A model generated the notes under the pieces. That model saw only the letters and a list, made by a program, of their open reading frames with translations. It was not told the origin of the DNA and made no database searches. Below are positions 19,562 through 28,462 of a stretch of 64,000 nucleotides of DNA, one piece after another. The translations under genes were made by a program, and so were the position numbers. The first letter of the stretch is position 1. Every line of letters begins with the position of its first letter. Origin of the DNA: Contendibacter sp031732755 (lineage in GTDB: Bacteria > Pseudomonadota > Gammaproteobacteria > Competibacterales > Competibacteraceae); assembly GCA_031732755.1 (NCBI GenBank), contig JAVMKI010000073.1, forward strand, positions 1 through 64,000, read 5' to 3'.

Positions 19562-21370
19562 CTACTGATCGTAGCGCATCTTGACATAGGAACCCGGCGC
19601 ATCCTCGATGGGTTTCAGCTTGCCGTCGCCGGGCGTGCGGGCCGGGACTTGCGGACCCGCGTGGGGCGTCAGCCAGGCCAGCCAGTCCGGCCACCAGGAA
19701 CCTTCCTGCTTGACCGCTTCCTTGAACCAGTCATCGGGATTCGACGGCGTCTTCGGATTGAGCCAGAACCCGTATTTATCGGACGAGGCCGGATTGATGA
19801 CCCCGGCGATATGGCCGGAGCCGCTCAGCACGAATTTCACCGGGCCGCCGACCAGTTGGGTGCCAGCGTAGGTGGATTTCCACGGCGCAATGTGGTCCTC
19901 GTAGGCGGACAGAAAGCAGACCGGGGTCTTGATCTTGCGCAAGTCGATGGGCACGCCCGCCAGGGTGATGCCGCCCGGCTCGCGCAACAAGTTCTTCTGG
20001 TACATGTTGCGCACGTAGAAGCTGTGCATGTCGCGCGGCATCCGGGTGGAATCGGAGTTCCAGTACAGCAGATCGAAAGGATAAGGGTCCTTGCCCAGCA
20101 GGTAATTGTTGACCACGAAGTACCAGATCAGGTCGTTGGCGCGCAACATGCTGAACACACCGGCCATCTGGCTGCCGTCCAGATAGCCCCGCTCGCCCAT
20201 CTGCTTCTCCAGCAGGGCAATCAGTTCTTCGTCGATGAACACTTCCAGTTCGCCCGGCTCGCTGAAATCGGTCATGCAGGCGAAGCAGATCGCGCTCTGC
20301 ACCCGCTTGTCCTTCTTGGCGGCGAGATAGGCCAGCGTGGTGAGCAGGATGGTGCCGCCCAGACAGTAGCCGGCGGCGTTGATTTCCCGCTCGCCGGTGG
20401 CTTGCTCAATGGCGTCCATCGCCTCCACGATGGACAGCATGTAATCCTCGAACTTCTTGTGCGCCAGTTGCTCGTCCGGGTTGATCCAGGAGGTCATGAA
20501 CACGGTGAATCCCTGGTCCACCATCCACTTGACCATGGAGTTCTTGGGCCGCATGTCCATGATGTAGAACTTGTTGATCCACGGCGAAACGAACAGGAAC
20601 GGTTTTTGATAGACGGTCGGCGTGCTGGGGTCGTACTGGACCAGTTGCATCAACTCGTTCTGGAAAACGACCTTGCCCGGCGTCACCGCGATGTTCTCGC
20701 CCGGCTTGAACGCATTGAGGTCGGTCATCCTGATCTGCAACTGGCCGCGCCCGCGCTCCAAATCTCCCAGCAGGTTTTGCAGTCCCTTGAACAAGTTTTC
20801 ACCACCGGAATCGAGCGTGGCCTTGAGCACGGTGGGATTGGTGTGAACGAAGTTGGTGGGAGCCATCGCGTCCACGAACTGGCGGGTATAGAACTGCACC
20901 CGGCGCGCGGTTTTATCGTCCAGGCCCTCGACCTGACGAACCAGCCCTTGCACGCTGTCGGCGGCCAGCAAATAGGATTGCTTGATGAAATCGAATACCG
21001 CGTTTTCCGCCCATTGCTCATCGGCAAACCGCTTGTCGCCGGGCGGCGGCTTGATGACCGGCTGGGTTTCGTGGCCCAGCATTCGTTTGGAAGCGGACTG
21101 CCACAGGTCGAGGTAGTTCTTCCAGAAATTGGCTTGGGCCTCAATCAATTTTTCCGGGTTCTTCAACAGCTTGTCAAAGAATTCCTGAAAGGACTTGCCG
21201 ATGATGGCGGGATCGAGCAGTGGAATCTGGTCGTTGCGCTCCTGACGCTTGAGGTATTCCTGGAGCACGCGCTGACTTTGCTCGATGATCTTGGAGAAAT
21301 TCTGAGCCAGCTTGTTAAGATCGGCGGTGAGCTTGGCGTCCGGCGTAGGCGCCTTGTTGGTCTCGGTCAT
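19562..21370 (-). CDS. phaC: Class I polyhydroxyalkanoate synthase
   Basis: A 602-residue synthase that polymerises (R)-3-hydroxyacyl-CoA on the PHA granule. Seen: the lipase-like box GYCLGG with Cys336, Asp492 in SAYEDHIAPW, and His520 in SGSGHIAGV, the full catalytic triad. The length and lack of a PhaE partner mark class I. AAGGAGG lies 6 bases before the ATG. A 12-base palindrome (21402-21413, CAACTATAGTTG) sits just upstream. No phaA or phaB is nearby. The phasin is at 29336. The restriction-modification gene follows after 3 bases. Confidence 0.96.
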   Translation of the reverse strand: MTETNKAPTPDAKLTADLNKLAQNFSKIIEQSQRVLQEYLKRQERNDQIPLLDPAIIGKSFQEFFDKLLKNPEKLIEAQANFWKNYLDLWQSASKRMLGHETQPVIKPPPGDKRFADEQWAENAVFDFIKQSYLLAADSVQGLVRQVEGLDDKTARRVQFYTRQFVDAMAPTNFVHTNPTVLKATLDSGGENLFKGLQNLLGDLERGRGQLQIRMTDLNAFKPGENIAVTPGKVVFQNELMQLVQYDPSTPTVYQKPFLFVSPWINKFYIMDMRPKNSMVKWMVDQGFTVFMTSWINPDEQLAHKKFEDYMLSIVEAMDAIEQATGEREINAAGYCLGGTILLTTLAYLAAKKDKRVQSAICFACMTDFSEPGELEVFIDEELIALLEKQMGERGYLDGSQMAGVFSMLRANDLIWYFVVNNYLLGKDPYPFDLLYWNSDSTRMPRDMHSFYVRNMYQKNLLREPGGITLAGVPIDLRKIKTPVCFLSAYEDHIAPWKSTYAGTQLVGGPVKFVLSGSGHIAGVINPASSDKYGFWLNPKTPSNPDDWFKEAVKQEGSWWPDWLAWLTPHAGPQVPARTPGDGKLKPIEDAPGSYVKMRYDQ

Positions 21371-21418
21371 GGGGATGCCTCCTTGGACGGTGGTAACCCC
21401 ACAACTATAGTTGAGAAT

Positions 21419-22015
21419 TCAGGATGTGGCGGGGTCGGCGGGGTCGGCGAAAGCCACCCGCTCGTAAACCTCCGCCAACCGTAACACGCAGTCGATGGTG
21501 GCGATTTCGACTTGCGCATCCAGGCCGTCGGTGGCTGAGTAAAGCCAGCGCCCGTCCGCCTGCCGCTGGTAGTGCTCGATGCACGGCTGGTCTTGAGCGA
21601 CCAGTAGATAATCGGTTAGCGATGGCAACGCGCGGTAGTGGGCGAACTTTTCGCCCCGGTCATAAGCCTCGGTGCTCTCCGACAGCACTTCGATGATGAC
21701 TGTGGGATTGAGCAGGGTATCCACGTGCTGGTCCTCGAAGCGGGGTTCGCCGCAAACGATCATCACCTCCGGGTAGGTGTACAAACCGGTGGGACTGACC
21801 TTGACCCGCATGTCACCGGAGAAAGGTTCACACGGCTTACGTTTGAGTTGGGCGTGCAAAGCCGAGGTCAGGTTGACGGTGATGCGATTATGGCTACGGC
21901 TGGCGCCGCTCATCGCGTAGATACAACCGTTGAGATATTCGCTCTTGGTTTCCGCTTGACGTTCCAGCACCAGATAGTCGGCGGCGGTGATGAATTGTTC
22001 AGCGGGTCGGGACAT
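21419..22015 (-). CDS. Uma2-family putative PD-(D/E)XK nuclease (DUF820)
   Basis: A 198-residue Uma2 protein. The ATG at 22013-22015 (MSRPAEQFITAADYL) follows GGAGG and is preferred over a longer frame. Motifs: SGDMRVKV, YTYPEVMIVC (the usual PD is PE here), TVIIEVLSEST and EKFAHYRAL. The fold is that of restriction-like nucleases, but the biological role is unknown; members are frequent in cyanobacteria and large-genome bacteria and often multiply. It is distantly related to the copy at 45326. Confidence 0.82.
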   Translation of the reverse strand: MSRPAEQFITAADYLVLERQAETKSEYLNGCIYAMSGASRSHNRITVNLTSALHAQLKRKPCEPFSGDMRVKVSPTGLYTYPEVMIVCGEPRFEDQHVDTLLNPTVIIEVLSESTEAYDRGEKFAHYRALPSLTDYLLVAQDQPCIEHYQRQADGRWLYSATDGLDAQVEIATIDCVLRLAEVYERVAFADPADPATS

Positions 22016-22043
22016 GGTGAATCCTCCAGATGCATCCTCCAGC

Positions 22044-23321
22044 TCAAAGGCGGGCGAATACCCGGCGGGCGGCGGCAAGGGTTGCTTCGATGTCTTCGTC
22101 GGTGTGCGCCGAGGATAGAAACCCCGCCTCAAACGCGGACGGCGCCAGATAGACGCCCTCGGTCAGCATCCCATGGAAGAACGCCTTGAACCGTTCGACA
22201 TCGCAAGCGACCGCTTGAGCGTAAGTAGTCACGGTTTCGCTGGCAAAGAAGATACCGAACATCCCACCGACCGCGTTGGCCGTCAGCGGTACGCCATTTT
22301 CGCAGGCGGCGGCAACCAGTCCCTCGCACAACCGCCGAGTCTCGGCGGCAAGATCGGCATGGAAACCGGGCGCGGCGATCAGATCCAGCGTCGCCAACCC
22401 GGCGGCCATCGCCACCGGATTGCCCGACAGGGTGCCAGCCTGATAGATCGGGCCCAGCGGCGCCAGTTTTTCCATGATCGCACGCTTGCCGCCGAACGCG
22501 CCGACCGGCATTCCACCACCGATGATCTTGCCCAGCGTGGTCAGGTCCGGGGTGATGTCGTACAACGCCTGCGCTCCGCCCAGCGCCACCCGGAAGCCGG
22601 TCATCACCTCGTCGAAAATCAGCACGCTGCCGTACTGATCGCACAGCGCGCGCAAGCCTTGCAGAAAACCGGGCGCGGGCGGGATGCAATTCATATTGCC
22701 GGCCACCGGTTCGACGATGACCCCGGCGATGTCCTCGCCCATCTGCTCGAACGCTTGTCGCGCCTGATCGAGATCGTTGTAGGTCAGGGTCACGGTCTGC
22801 GCCGCCAGCATCGCCGGCACGCCGGGCGAGGTGGGCACCCCCAAGGTCAGCGCCCCGGAACCGGCCTTGACCAACAGCGAGTCGGAATGACCATGGTAAC
22901 AACCCTCGAACTTGACGATCTTGTCGCGGCCGGTGAAGCCGCGCGCCAGCCGGATGGCGCTCATGGTCGCCTCGGTGCCGGAATTGCACATCCGCACCAA
23001 CTCCATGGACGGGACGAGTTCCCGAATACGCCGCGCCATGACCGTTTCAAGGGCGGTGGGCGCGCCGAAGCTCAACCCGTTAGCCGCCGCTTCTTGCACC
23101 GCCCGCACCACCGCCGGATGCGCGTGACCGACGATCATCGGCCCCCAGGAGCCGACATAGTCGATGTAGCGGCGATCATCCTCATCGTAGAGCCAGGCGC
23201 CCGCGCCACGCTTGAAGAAGATCGGTGTGCCGCCGACGCCGCGAAAAGCGCGCACTGGCGAATTGACCCCGCCGGGAATATGGCGCTGGGCTTCGATGAA
23301 CAGTTGCTCGGAACGGGTCAT
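22044..23321 (-). CDS. hemL: Glutamate-1-semialdehyde 2,1-aminomutase HemL
   Basis: A 425-residue PLP enzyme that makes 5-aminolevulinate in the C5 haem pathway. The PLP lysine is K265 in TLGKIIGGG, the same number as in E. coli. Also seen: NSGTEATMSAIRLARGFTGR and FDEVMTGFRV. It starts 11 bases after thiE ends, in the order thiD-thiE-hemL, a common gammaproteobacterial arrangement. It is transcribed leftward with the thiamine genes. Confidence 0.97.
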   Translation of the reverse strand: MTRSEQLFIEAQRHIPGGVNSPVRAFRGVGGTPIFFKRGAGAWLYDEDDRRYIDYVGSWGPMIVGHAHPAVVRAVQEAAANGLSFGAPTALETVMARRIRELVPSMELVRMCNSGTEATMSAIRLARGFTGRDKIVKFEGCYHGHSDSLLVKAGSGALTLGVPTSPGVPAMLAAQTVTLTYNDLDQARQAFEQMGEDIAGVIVEPVAGNMNCIPPAPGFLQGLRALCDQYGSVLIFDEVMTGFRVALGGAQALYDITPDLTTLGKIIGGGMPVGAFGGKRAIMEKLAPLGPIYQAGTLSGNPVAMAAGLATLDLIAAPGFHADLAAETRRLCEGLVAAACENGVPLTANAVGGMFGIFFASETVTTYAQAVACDVERFKAFFHGMLTEGVYLAPSAFEAGFLSSAHTDEDIEATLAAARRVFARL

Positions 23322-23332
23322 GGCGGAATTCC

Positions 23333-23959
23333 TTAAGCGAACAAGTTGGCATAGCGGCGGGCGGCGGCCTGAATATCGGGCTGACCGAAGACCCCGCTGA
23401 CCACCGCCAGCGCGTCGGCGCCCACGTCCAGTAACAGCGGCGCGTTGTCCGGGGTGATGCCACCGATGGTGACGATAGGGACGCTCAACGCCGCGCGGGC
23501 CTTGCGCAGCAAGGCGATGGACGCACGGACCTCGGTGGGTTTGGTCGGCGACGGGAAAAAAGCCCCGAACGCGACGTAATCAGCGCCAGCGCGCACGGCT
23601 TCCAGCGCCAGGTCCAGCCGGTCGTAACAGGACACCCCAATGATCGCCTGCTGCCCCAACCGGGCGCGGGCAATGGCCAGCACTGGATCGTCCTTGCCGA
23701 TATGGACGCCCGCCGCGCCGACCTGGACAGCCAGTTCCACGTCGTCGTTGACGATCAGCGGGATCGCGTAACGCTGGCACAGCGCGTTGAGCGCCGTGGC
23801 CTGCGTCAGTTGGCGCGCGGCGTCGTGGCTTTTGTCGCGATACTGAATCAGCCGGGCGCCGCCTAGAATGGCCTGTTCGACGGCGACGATCAATCGGTCA
23901 TCGGGAATGAGCAAGGCATCGGTGATGGCATACAGGCCGCGACAGGATAGTGGGTTCAT
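23333..23959 (-). CDS. thiE: Thiamine-phosphate synthase ThiE
   Basis: A 208-residue TIM-barrel enzyme joining HMP-PP and thiazole phosphate. Seen: LIQYRDKSHD (diphosphate-binding), LIVNDDVELAVQVGAAGVHIGKDD, GVSCYDRLDLA, DYVAFGAFFPSPTKP and GGITPDNAPLLLDVGADALAVVSG. It overlaps thiD by an ATGA, so coupling is tight. Confidence 0.96.
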   Translation of the reverse strand: MNPLSCRGLYAITDALLIPDDRLIVAVEQAILGGARLIQYRDKSHDAARQLTQATALNALCQRYAIPLIVNDDVELAVQVGAAGVHIGKDDPVLAIARARLGQQAIIGVSCYDRLDLALEAVRAGADYVAFGAFFPSPTKPTEVRASIALLRKARAALSVPIVTIGGITPDNAPLLLDVGADALAVVSGVFGQPDIQAAARRYANLFA

Positions 23960-24789
23960 GGGTAACCTCGGGCCGCGGTGGCCCAGAATAGCCGGTTAGG
24001 AATTTGTTGCCCGCCGCCGATCCGATAACCCGCTTGCAGGGATTGCCAGACGTAATGCTGGGCACGGTAGACCGCGGAGCCAATGGACTCTTTCGAATAG
24101 GGGGTGTGACCCTGGGCGAGCAGGGCGGCGATGGCGGACGCCAGCGTGCAGCCCGAACCGTGGTAACTTGCCGGGAAGCGCGGCCAGCGCCAGGTTTCCA
24201 GCAGTCGATTATTGCCGTACAACGTGTTGACGACTTCGCTGCCCGGCTCATGCCCGCCGGTGATCAGCACGTAACCGCAGCCGCGCGCCAGCAACGCCAT
24301 GGCGCAGGCTTCCAGAGTGTCGGCTTCCGGCGCCAGTCGGCGGGCCTCGACGCTGTTAGGTGTCAACACCGTGGTCAGCGGCAACAGCAAGTCCTGGATC
24401 GCCTCGATCAACGCCACGCTGGCCAGTTCGGTTCCGCCGCCCGCCGCCAGCACTGGGTCGAGGACCACCGGGATGCGAGGATAAGCGGCGAACAACGCGC
24501 GCAGAGCGATGGCCTGATCCACGCCGCCGATCACGCCGACCTTGAACGCCGCCACCGGCATGTCCTCCAGCACCGCCCGCGCCTGCGCAAGTATCTGGCC
24601 CGGTTCGACTGGCAACAACGCTTGGACATCATGGGTGTCTTGCACGGTCAGGGTGGTGATGACCGGCGCGGGATGACTGCCCAGACTGACCAGGGTTTCG
24701 ATGTCGGCGGCGATGCCAGCCCCCCCACTGGGATCATTGCCGGCCAAGGTCATGACCACGGGGGGATGGAGAGGGGCGGTGGGAATCAA
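23956..24789 (-). CDS. thiD: Hydroxymethylpyrimidine/phosphomethylpyrimidine kinase ThiD
   Basis: A 277-residue ribokinase-like enzyme that phosphorylates HMP twice. Seen: LAGNDPSGGAGIAADIETL, KVGVIGG, VVLDPVLAAGGGTEL, LTPNSVEARRL and GSGCTLASAIAALLAQGH (catalytic GSGCxL). I choose the TTG at 24787-24789 (MIPTAPLHPPVVMTLAG) because GGAG lies 7 bases upstream and the length then fits the family. An ATG at 24861 would add 24 residues. No TPP riboswitch consensus is evident in the 118 bases shared with the divergent rubredoxin gene. Confidence 0.93.
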   Translation of the reverse strand: MIPTAPLHPPVVMTLAGNDPSGGAGIAADIETLVSLGSHPAPVITTLTVQDTHDVQALLPVEPGQILAQARAVLEDMPVAAFKVGVIGGVDQAIALRALFAAYPRIPVVLDPVLAAGGGTELASVALIEAIQDLLLPLTTVLTPNSVEARRLAPEADTLEACAMALLARGCGYVLITGGHEPGSEVVNTLYGNNRLLETWRWPRFPASYHGSGCTLASAIAALLAQGHTPYSKESIGSAVYRAQHYVWQSLQAGYRIGGGQQIPNRLFWATAARGYP

Positions 24790-24907
24790 ACCGATGCTCC
24801 AGGGTAGGATGGAAACGCGGATTCTAACAAACACCGTGGCTTTTTCGGGATGCGCCGCCATGGGACAATGACCGTCACGAAAAGCAACATGGGTAAAAGG
24901 TTGGATG

Positions 24908-25072
24908 ATGAAAAAATATATGTGTCTGGTTTGCGGATTCATTTATGACGAGGAAAAGGGCTGGCCGGACGACGGCATTCCGCCGGGCACCCGCTGGGAC
25001 GACGTGCCGCCGACCTGGGCTTGCCCCGAGTGCGGCGCCACCAAGAGCGATTTCGAAATGATCGAGATTTAG
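24908..25072 (+). CDS. Rubredoxin
   Basis: A 54-residue iron protein carrying one Fe on four cysteines: CLVCGFIYDEEKG near the start and CPECGATKSDFEMI near the end, with the usual GWPDDGIPPGTRWDDVPPTWACP between. It moves single electrons, for example to alkane hydroxylases or to oxygen- or NO-detoxifying enzymes. I start at the second of two adjacent ATGs because AGG lies 7 bases upstream. The frame is complete but short. The macro-domain gene follows after 10 bases, probably in one transcript. Confidence 0.96.
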   Translation: MKKYMCLVCGFIYDEEKGWPDDGIPPGTRWDDVPPTWACPECGATKSDFEMIEI

Positions 25073-25082
25073 AGGGCATGAC

Positions 25083-25604
25083 ATGACCACCCCTTCCGAT
25101 CGAATCCAACTCAGCTCGGGCGATATCACCCAACTCCGGGTGGACGCCATTGTCAACGCCGCCAACCGCTCGTTGTTAGGGGGTGGCGGCGTGGACGGCG
25201 CCATTCATCGGGCCGCTGGCCCGGAACTGCTGGCCGAGTGCCGAACCCTGAACGGCTGCGAGACGGGGCAGGCCAAGATCACCCGAGGTTATCGCCTGCC
25301 AGCCCGCCATATCATCCATACCGTCGGCCCGATTTGGCAAGGTGGTGATGGGGGCGAGCCGGAACTGCTGGCGGCTTGCTATCGTAACAGCCTGAAATTG
25401 GCGGTGGCCCACGGCGTTCGCACCATCGCCTTTCCCGCCATCAGTTGCGGGGTCTACGGCTATCCGCTCGATGAAGCGGCGCGCATCGCGGTGCGCGAGG
25501 TCAAAAACTTCCTTGCCGAGGAGGACCGGATCGAGACGGTCTATCTAGTCTGCTTTGGTGAGGACGTGCGCGAGGCTTATGGGCGGGCGTTGGGACCAGC
25601 ATGA
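25083..25604 (+). CDS. Macro-domain protein (O-acetyl-ADP-ribose deacetylase, YmdB-like)
   Basis: A 173-residue stand-alone macro domain that hydrolyses O-acetyl-ADP-ribose or ADP-ribosyl groups. Seen: GDITQLRVDAIVNAANRSLLGGGGVDGAIHRAAG, with the substrate-binding NAAN and GGGVDGAI loops, and FPAISCGVYGYPLDEAA near residue 118. Length and motifs are those of MacroD-type enzymes. It lies right after rubredoxin. Confidence 0.95.
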   Translation: MTTPSDRIQLSSGDITQLRVDAIVNAANRSLLGGGGVDGAIHRAAGPELLAECRTLNGCETGQAKITRGYRLPARHIIHTVGPIWQGGDGGEPELLAACYRNSLKLAVAHGVRTIAFPAISCGVYGYPLDEAARIAVREVKNFLAEEDRIETVYLVCFGEDVREAYGRALGPA

Positions 25605-25687
25605 GCGGCGACGGAGTTGGCGGATCGAACCGAACCGCGCCGACCGGCAAGATCGATTCGATCCGGCGGCGTCGCGGAACAGCAGAC

Positions 25688-26068
25688 TCATAAACGGATG
25701 AGCGAGGGACGGCCCGCGGTGACGCCACTGCCCAGCCCCGGCGGTATCGCCGCCGGTCCGGTGGATCGATCCTCGAAAGGCAAAAAGCGTTCGTACCGGT
25801 ATTCCAGGGTGCGCGCAAGACCATCCCGCCGTTCTTCCCCCCGCCGGCGCAGGGATTCGGCCATCATCGCCGCGAACAAGCTTTCGGCGTGGGACCGCCA
25901 ATACTCGTCATGGTCCATGGCCACGGCGGAGTGAAATGCGCCATTCGGCGCGGCGGAAGGAATCGGATAGCACAACAGAGCCACCAGCAAGGCACCGGCG
26001 ATCACCAGCAGGGAGGCTGGCAGTAGATAGAGACCACAATGACGAAGGGTACGAATCATGTCGCGCAT
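25688..26068 (-). CDS. Small single-pass membrane protein, unknown
   Basis: A 126-residue protein that I do not recognise. It has one strong N-terminal membrane helix (YLLPASLLVIAGALLVALLCY, residues 14-34), then a soluble part with many charged residues and a Pro/Gly-rich tail. AGAGG is 6 bases before the ATG, and a good sigma70 promoter lies upstream at 26122-26150, so it is probably a real, separately expressed gene. No enzymatic motif is visible. Confidence 0.55.
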   Translation of the reverse strand: MRDMIRTLRHCGLYLLPASLLVIAGALLVALLCYPIPSAAPNGAFHSAVAMDHDEYWRSHAESLFAAMMAESLRRRGEERRDGLARTLEYRYERFLPFEDRSTGPAAIPPGLGSGVTAGRPSLIRL

Positions 26069-26121
26069 GATGTGCCTCTGGCGATGCCGACGGAGACCAA
26101 TCTTGTACAGATATTGATCAA

Positions 26122-26150
26122 GCTTATCCGAGTGGAGGCGGCAGGGTCAA
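26122..26150 (-). promoter_or_regulatory. Sigma70-type promoter for the small membrane protein
   Basis: On the minus strand: TTGACC (26145-26150), a 17-base spacer, ATAAGC (26122-26127). The start codon is about 50 bases further on. TTGTACA-type 7-mers flank it at about 26103 and 26168 and might be an operator pair. Confidence 0.5.
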
Positions 26151-26249
26151 GCAAAAAGCTAGCAGTTATTGTACAAGCTTTTTAACCAAGTCCAGAACTA
26201 GGATTTTTAGGGGCAAGCCGAACCCTGGTCCGACTTGCCGAAAAGGAGA

Positions 26250-28292
26250 TCAACTCTCCTGCTGTTTCTTGTGGGCGGCGTGCAGCTTTTGCTGGATGTC
26301 GCCCGGAACCGGGTCGTAATGGCTCAGTTCGATGCTATAGGACCCGAGGCCGGCGGTCATGGATTTCAACTGCGACTCATAACCTTCCAGTTCCGCCATG
26401 GGCACCTGGGCCCTGATGATACTGATGCCGCGCGGTCCGGCGTCGGTGCCCGCGATGCGTCCGCGCCGGCTGGACAAATCGCCGGTGATGGCGCCGACGC
26501 AATCGGCCGGCGCTCGGACTTCCAGGTTGACGATGGGTTCCAACACGATGGGCTTGGCCTTGCTGACCGCATCCAGAAAAGCCTCCCGGCCAGCGGTGAC
26601 AAAGGCGATTTCCTTGGAATCGACCGGATGGTATTTACCGTCGTAGGCGATGGCGCGCACGTCTTGCATCGGATAGCCGGCCACCGCGCCTTCCTGCAAG
26701 GCTTCGCGAACGCCCTTTTCCACCGCTGGCAGGAACGAGGTGGGAATGGTGCCGCCCACCACCGCGCTGACGAACTCGAAGCCGGCATCGCGCGGCAACG
26801 GTTCGATGCGCATGAACACCTCGCCGAATTGGCCAGCGCCGCCAGTCTGCTTCTTGTGGCGATGATGACCATCGGCGTTCTGGCTGACGGTTTCCTTGTA
26901 GGCAATCTTGGGCGGCTTGGTTTCGACTTGCAGATTGTAACGCTGTTGCATCTTTTCCAGGGTGATGCGCAAATGCAAGTCGCTCAGACCACGCAGCACG
27001 GTCTCCTTGGTATGGGCGTTGTGTTCCAACGCCAGGCAGGGGTCTTCCTCCAGCAACTTGTTGACGGTATCGGACAGCTTTTGCTCGTCACCCCGAGTAG
27101 CGGCGCGGATGGCCAGCCCAAATAACGGCGTGGGGAACCGTGATGGCCGCAAATGAATCTCATCCTCGTCGTGGGAGTCGTGCAGCACCACGTCGCGGTG
27201 AATGTCGTCCACCTTGGCCACCGCGCAAATGTCGCCGGGAATCCCAACCGCGACTTCGGGATGTTCCTTGCCGTGAACGTGGAACAGATGGCCGACCTTG
27301 AACGGCTTGCGGTTGTCATCGATAAATAACTGACTGTCCTTGGTGATCGCACCCTGGTGGATGCGGAAGATGCCAAGCTTGCCGATGAAGGGATCGATCA
27401 GCACCTTGAACACATGCGCCACCGCATGCTGCTTGGAATCGGAGACGACTCGCAGTTCCCCGTCCGTCTCGCCCACGCCCTTCAGGAGCGGTTCGGCGTT
27501 GCCTTCAAGAGGATTGGGCAACAACTTGACGAACACGTCCAGCAGTTCCTTGATCCCAACGCCGGTGCGCGCCGAGACGAAGCAGATCGGGATCAGATGG
27601 CCCTCGCGTAGCGCTTTCTCGAACGGCGCGTGCAACTGCTCGGGTTGCAAATCCTCGCCCTGCTCCAGATACAGCGCCATCAGGTCTTCGTCCATCTCGA
27701 CGACCTGATCGATCAGGGCGGAGTGGGCGCTGGCCACACTGGAAAAATCGCTGTCGCCAGTGGTGGCGAAGAAGCAATCCACGACCGAGGCGCTACCGTT
27801 GGCGGGCAGGTTGATCGGCAGGCATTCCTTGCCGAAACTTTCCTGAATCTGGTCCAGCAACGCGGGCAGATCGAGATTTTCGGCATCGATCTTGTTGACG
27901 ACGATCATTCGGCACTGTCGACGTTCGGCGGCGCGCTCCAGCATCCGCTGGGTCATCGCTTCGATGCCGGTCTGGGCGTTGATCACCACCGCCACCGTTT
28001 CCACCGCCGGCAACACGGTAATGGCCTGGCCGATGAAATCCGGGAAGCCTGGGGTATCGATCAGATTGACGCGAGCCCCGTCGTAATCGAAATGGACCAG
28101 AGCGGCATCCAACGAATGTTGATGCGCTTTTTCCTGCGGGTCGAAATCGCAGACCGTGTTGCCTTTTTCCACGACACCGGGCGTGGCCAACTTGCCGGCG
28201 CGGTGCAGAATGGATTCCACCAAGGTGGTTTTCCCAGCCGCGCCATGCCCGACCAAGGCAATATTGCGGATGGATTCGGTGGTGTGGCTCAT
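26250..28292 (-). CDS. EF-G-like translational GTPase (EF-G2 type)
   Basis: A 680-residue GTPase with the five-domain elongation factor G layout. G1 is GHGAAGKTTL (15-24) instead of the classic AHIDAGKTT; G3 is DTPGFPDF; G4 is NKID. The switch region and domain IV (GGAGQFGEVFMRIEPL, then the domain V stretch ending ELSHYDPVP) are present. Proteins with this G1 variant form the EF-G-like subfamily related to EF-G2, whose role in translocation or recycling is uncertain. AGGAGG precedes the start. It lies far from any rpsL/rpsG/fusA operon, as expected of a paralogue. Confidence 0.88.
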   Translation of the reverse strand: MSHTTESIRNIALVGHGAAGKTTLVESILHRAGKLATPGVVEKGNTVCDFDPQEKAHQHSLDAALVHFDYDGARVNLIDTPGFPDFIGQAITVLPAVETVAVVINAQTGIEAMTQRMLERAAERRQCRMIVVNKIDAENLDLPALLDQIQESFGKECLPINLPANGSASVVDCFFATTGDSDFSSVASAHSALIDQVVEMDEDLMALYLEQGEDLQPEQLHAPFEKALREGHLIPICFVSARTGVGIKELLDVFVKLLPNPLEGNAEPLLKGVGETDGELRVVSDSKQHAVAHVFKVLIDPFIGKLGIFRIHQGAITKDSQLFIDDNRKPFKVGHLFHVHGKEHPEVAVGIPGDICAVAKVDDIHRDVVLHDSHDEDEIHLRPSRFPTPLFGLAIRAATRGDEQKLSDTVNKLLEEDPCLALEHNAHTKETVLRGLSDLHLRITLEKMQQRYNLQVETKPPKIAYKETVSQNADGHHRHKKQTGGAGQFGEVFMRIEPLPRDAGFEFVSAVVGGTIPTSFLPAVEKGVREALQEGAVAGYPMQDVRAIAYDGKYHPVDSKEIAFVTAGREAFLDAVSKAKPIVLEPIVNLEVRAPADCVGAITGDLSSRRGRIAGTDAGPRGISIIRAQVPMAELEGYESQLKSMTAGLGSYSIELSHYDPVPGDIQQKLHAAHKKQQES

Positions 28293-28462
28293 CGAATGGC
28301 CTCCTGTTGTTAGAATTCAGTACGTTTTATGGTTTTTCGATCAGACGATTCCGATCCAAGATCGTTAAGTTTACAGGAAGGGTCACGGTTTCTCATGCCG
28401 ACCACGGCATTTTTTCGCCTGGATCACGGCATTGGAGAGGGGCGATTTGGCCCACTGGCGAT

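Noticed and set aside
18986..21484. 832-codon plus-strand frame opposite phaC and the restriction gene
   Set aside because: Shadow of two clearly identified genes; no known domain.
24790..24907. TPP riboswitch before thiD
   Set aside because: No recognisable thi-box (CTGAGA) and the space is shared with rubredoxin.
28395..28415. Hairpin ATGCCG-ACCA-CGGCAT followed by T-run, on the plus strand
   Set aside because: It looks like a terminator, but no plus-strand gene lies before it; the nearby genes run the other way.
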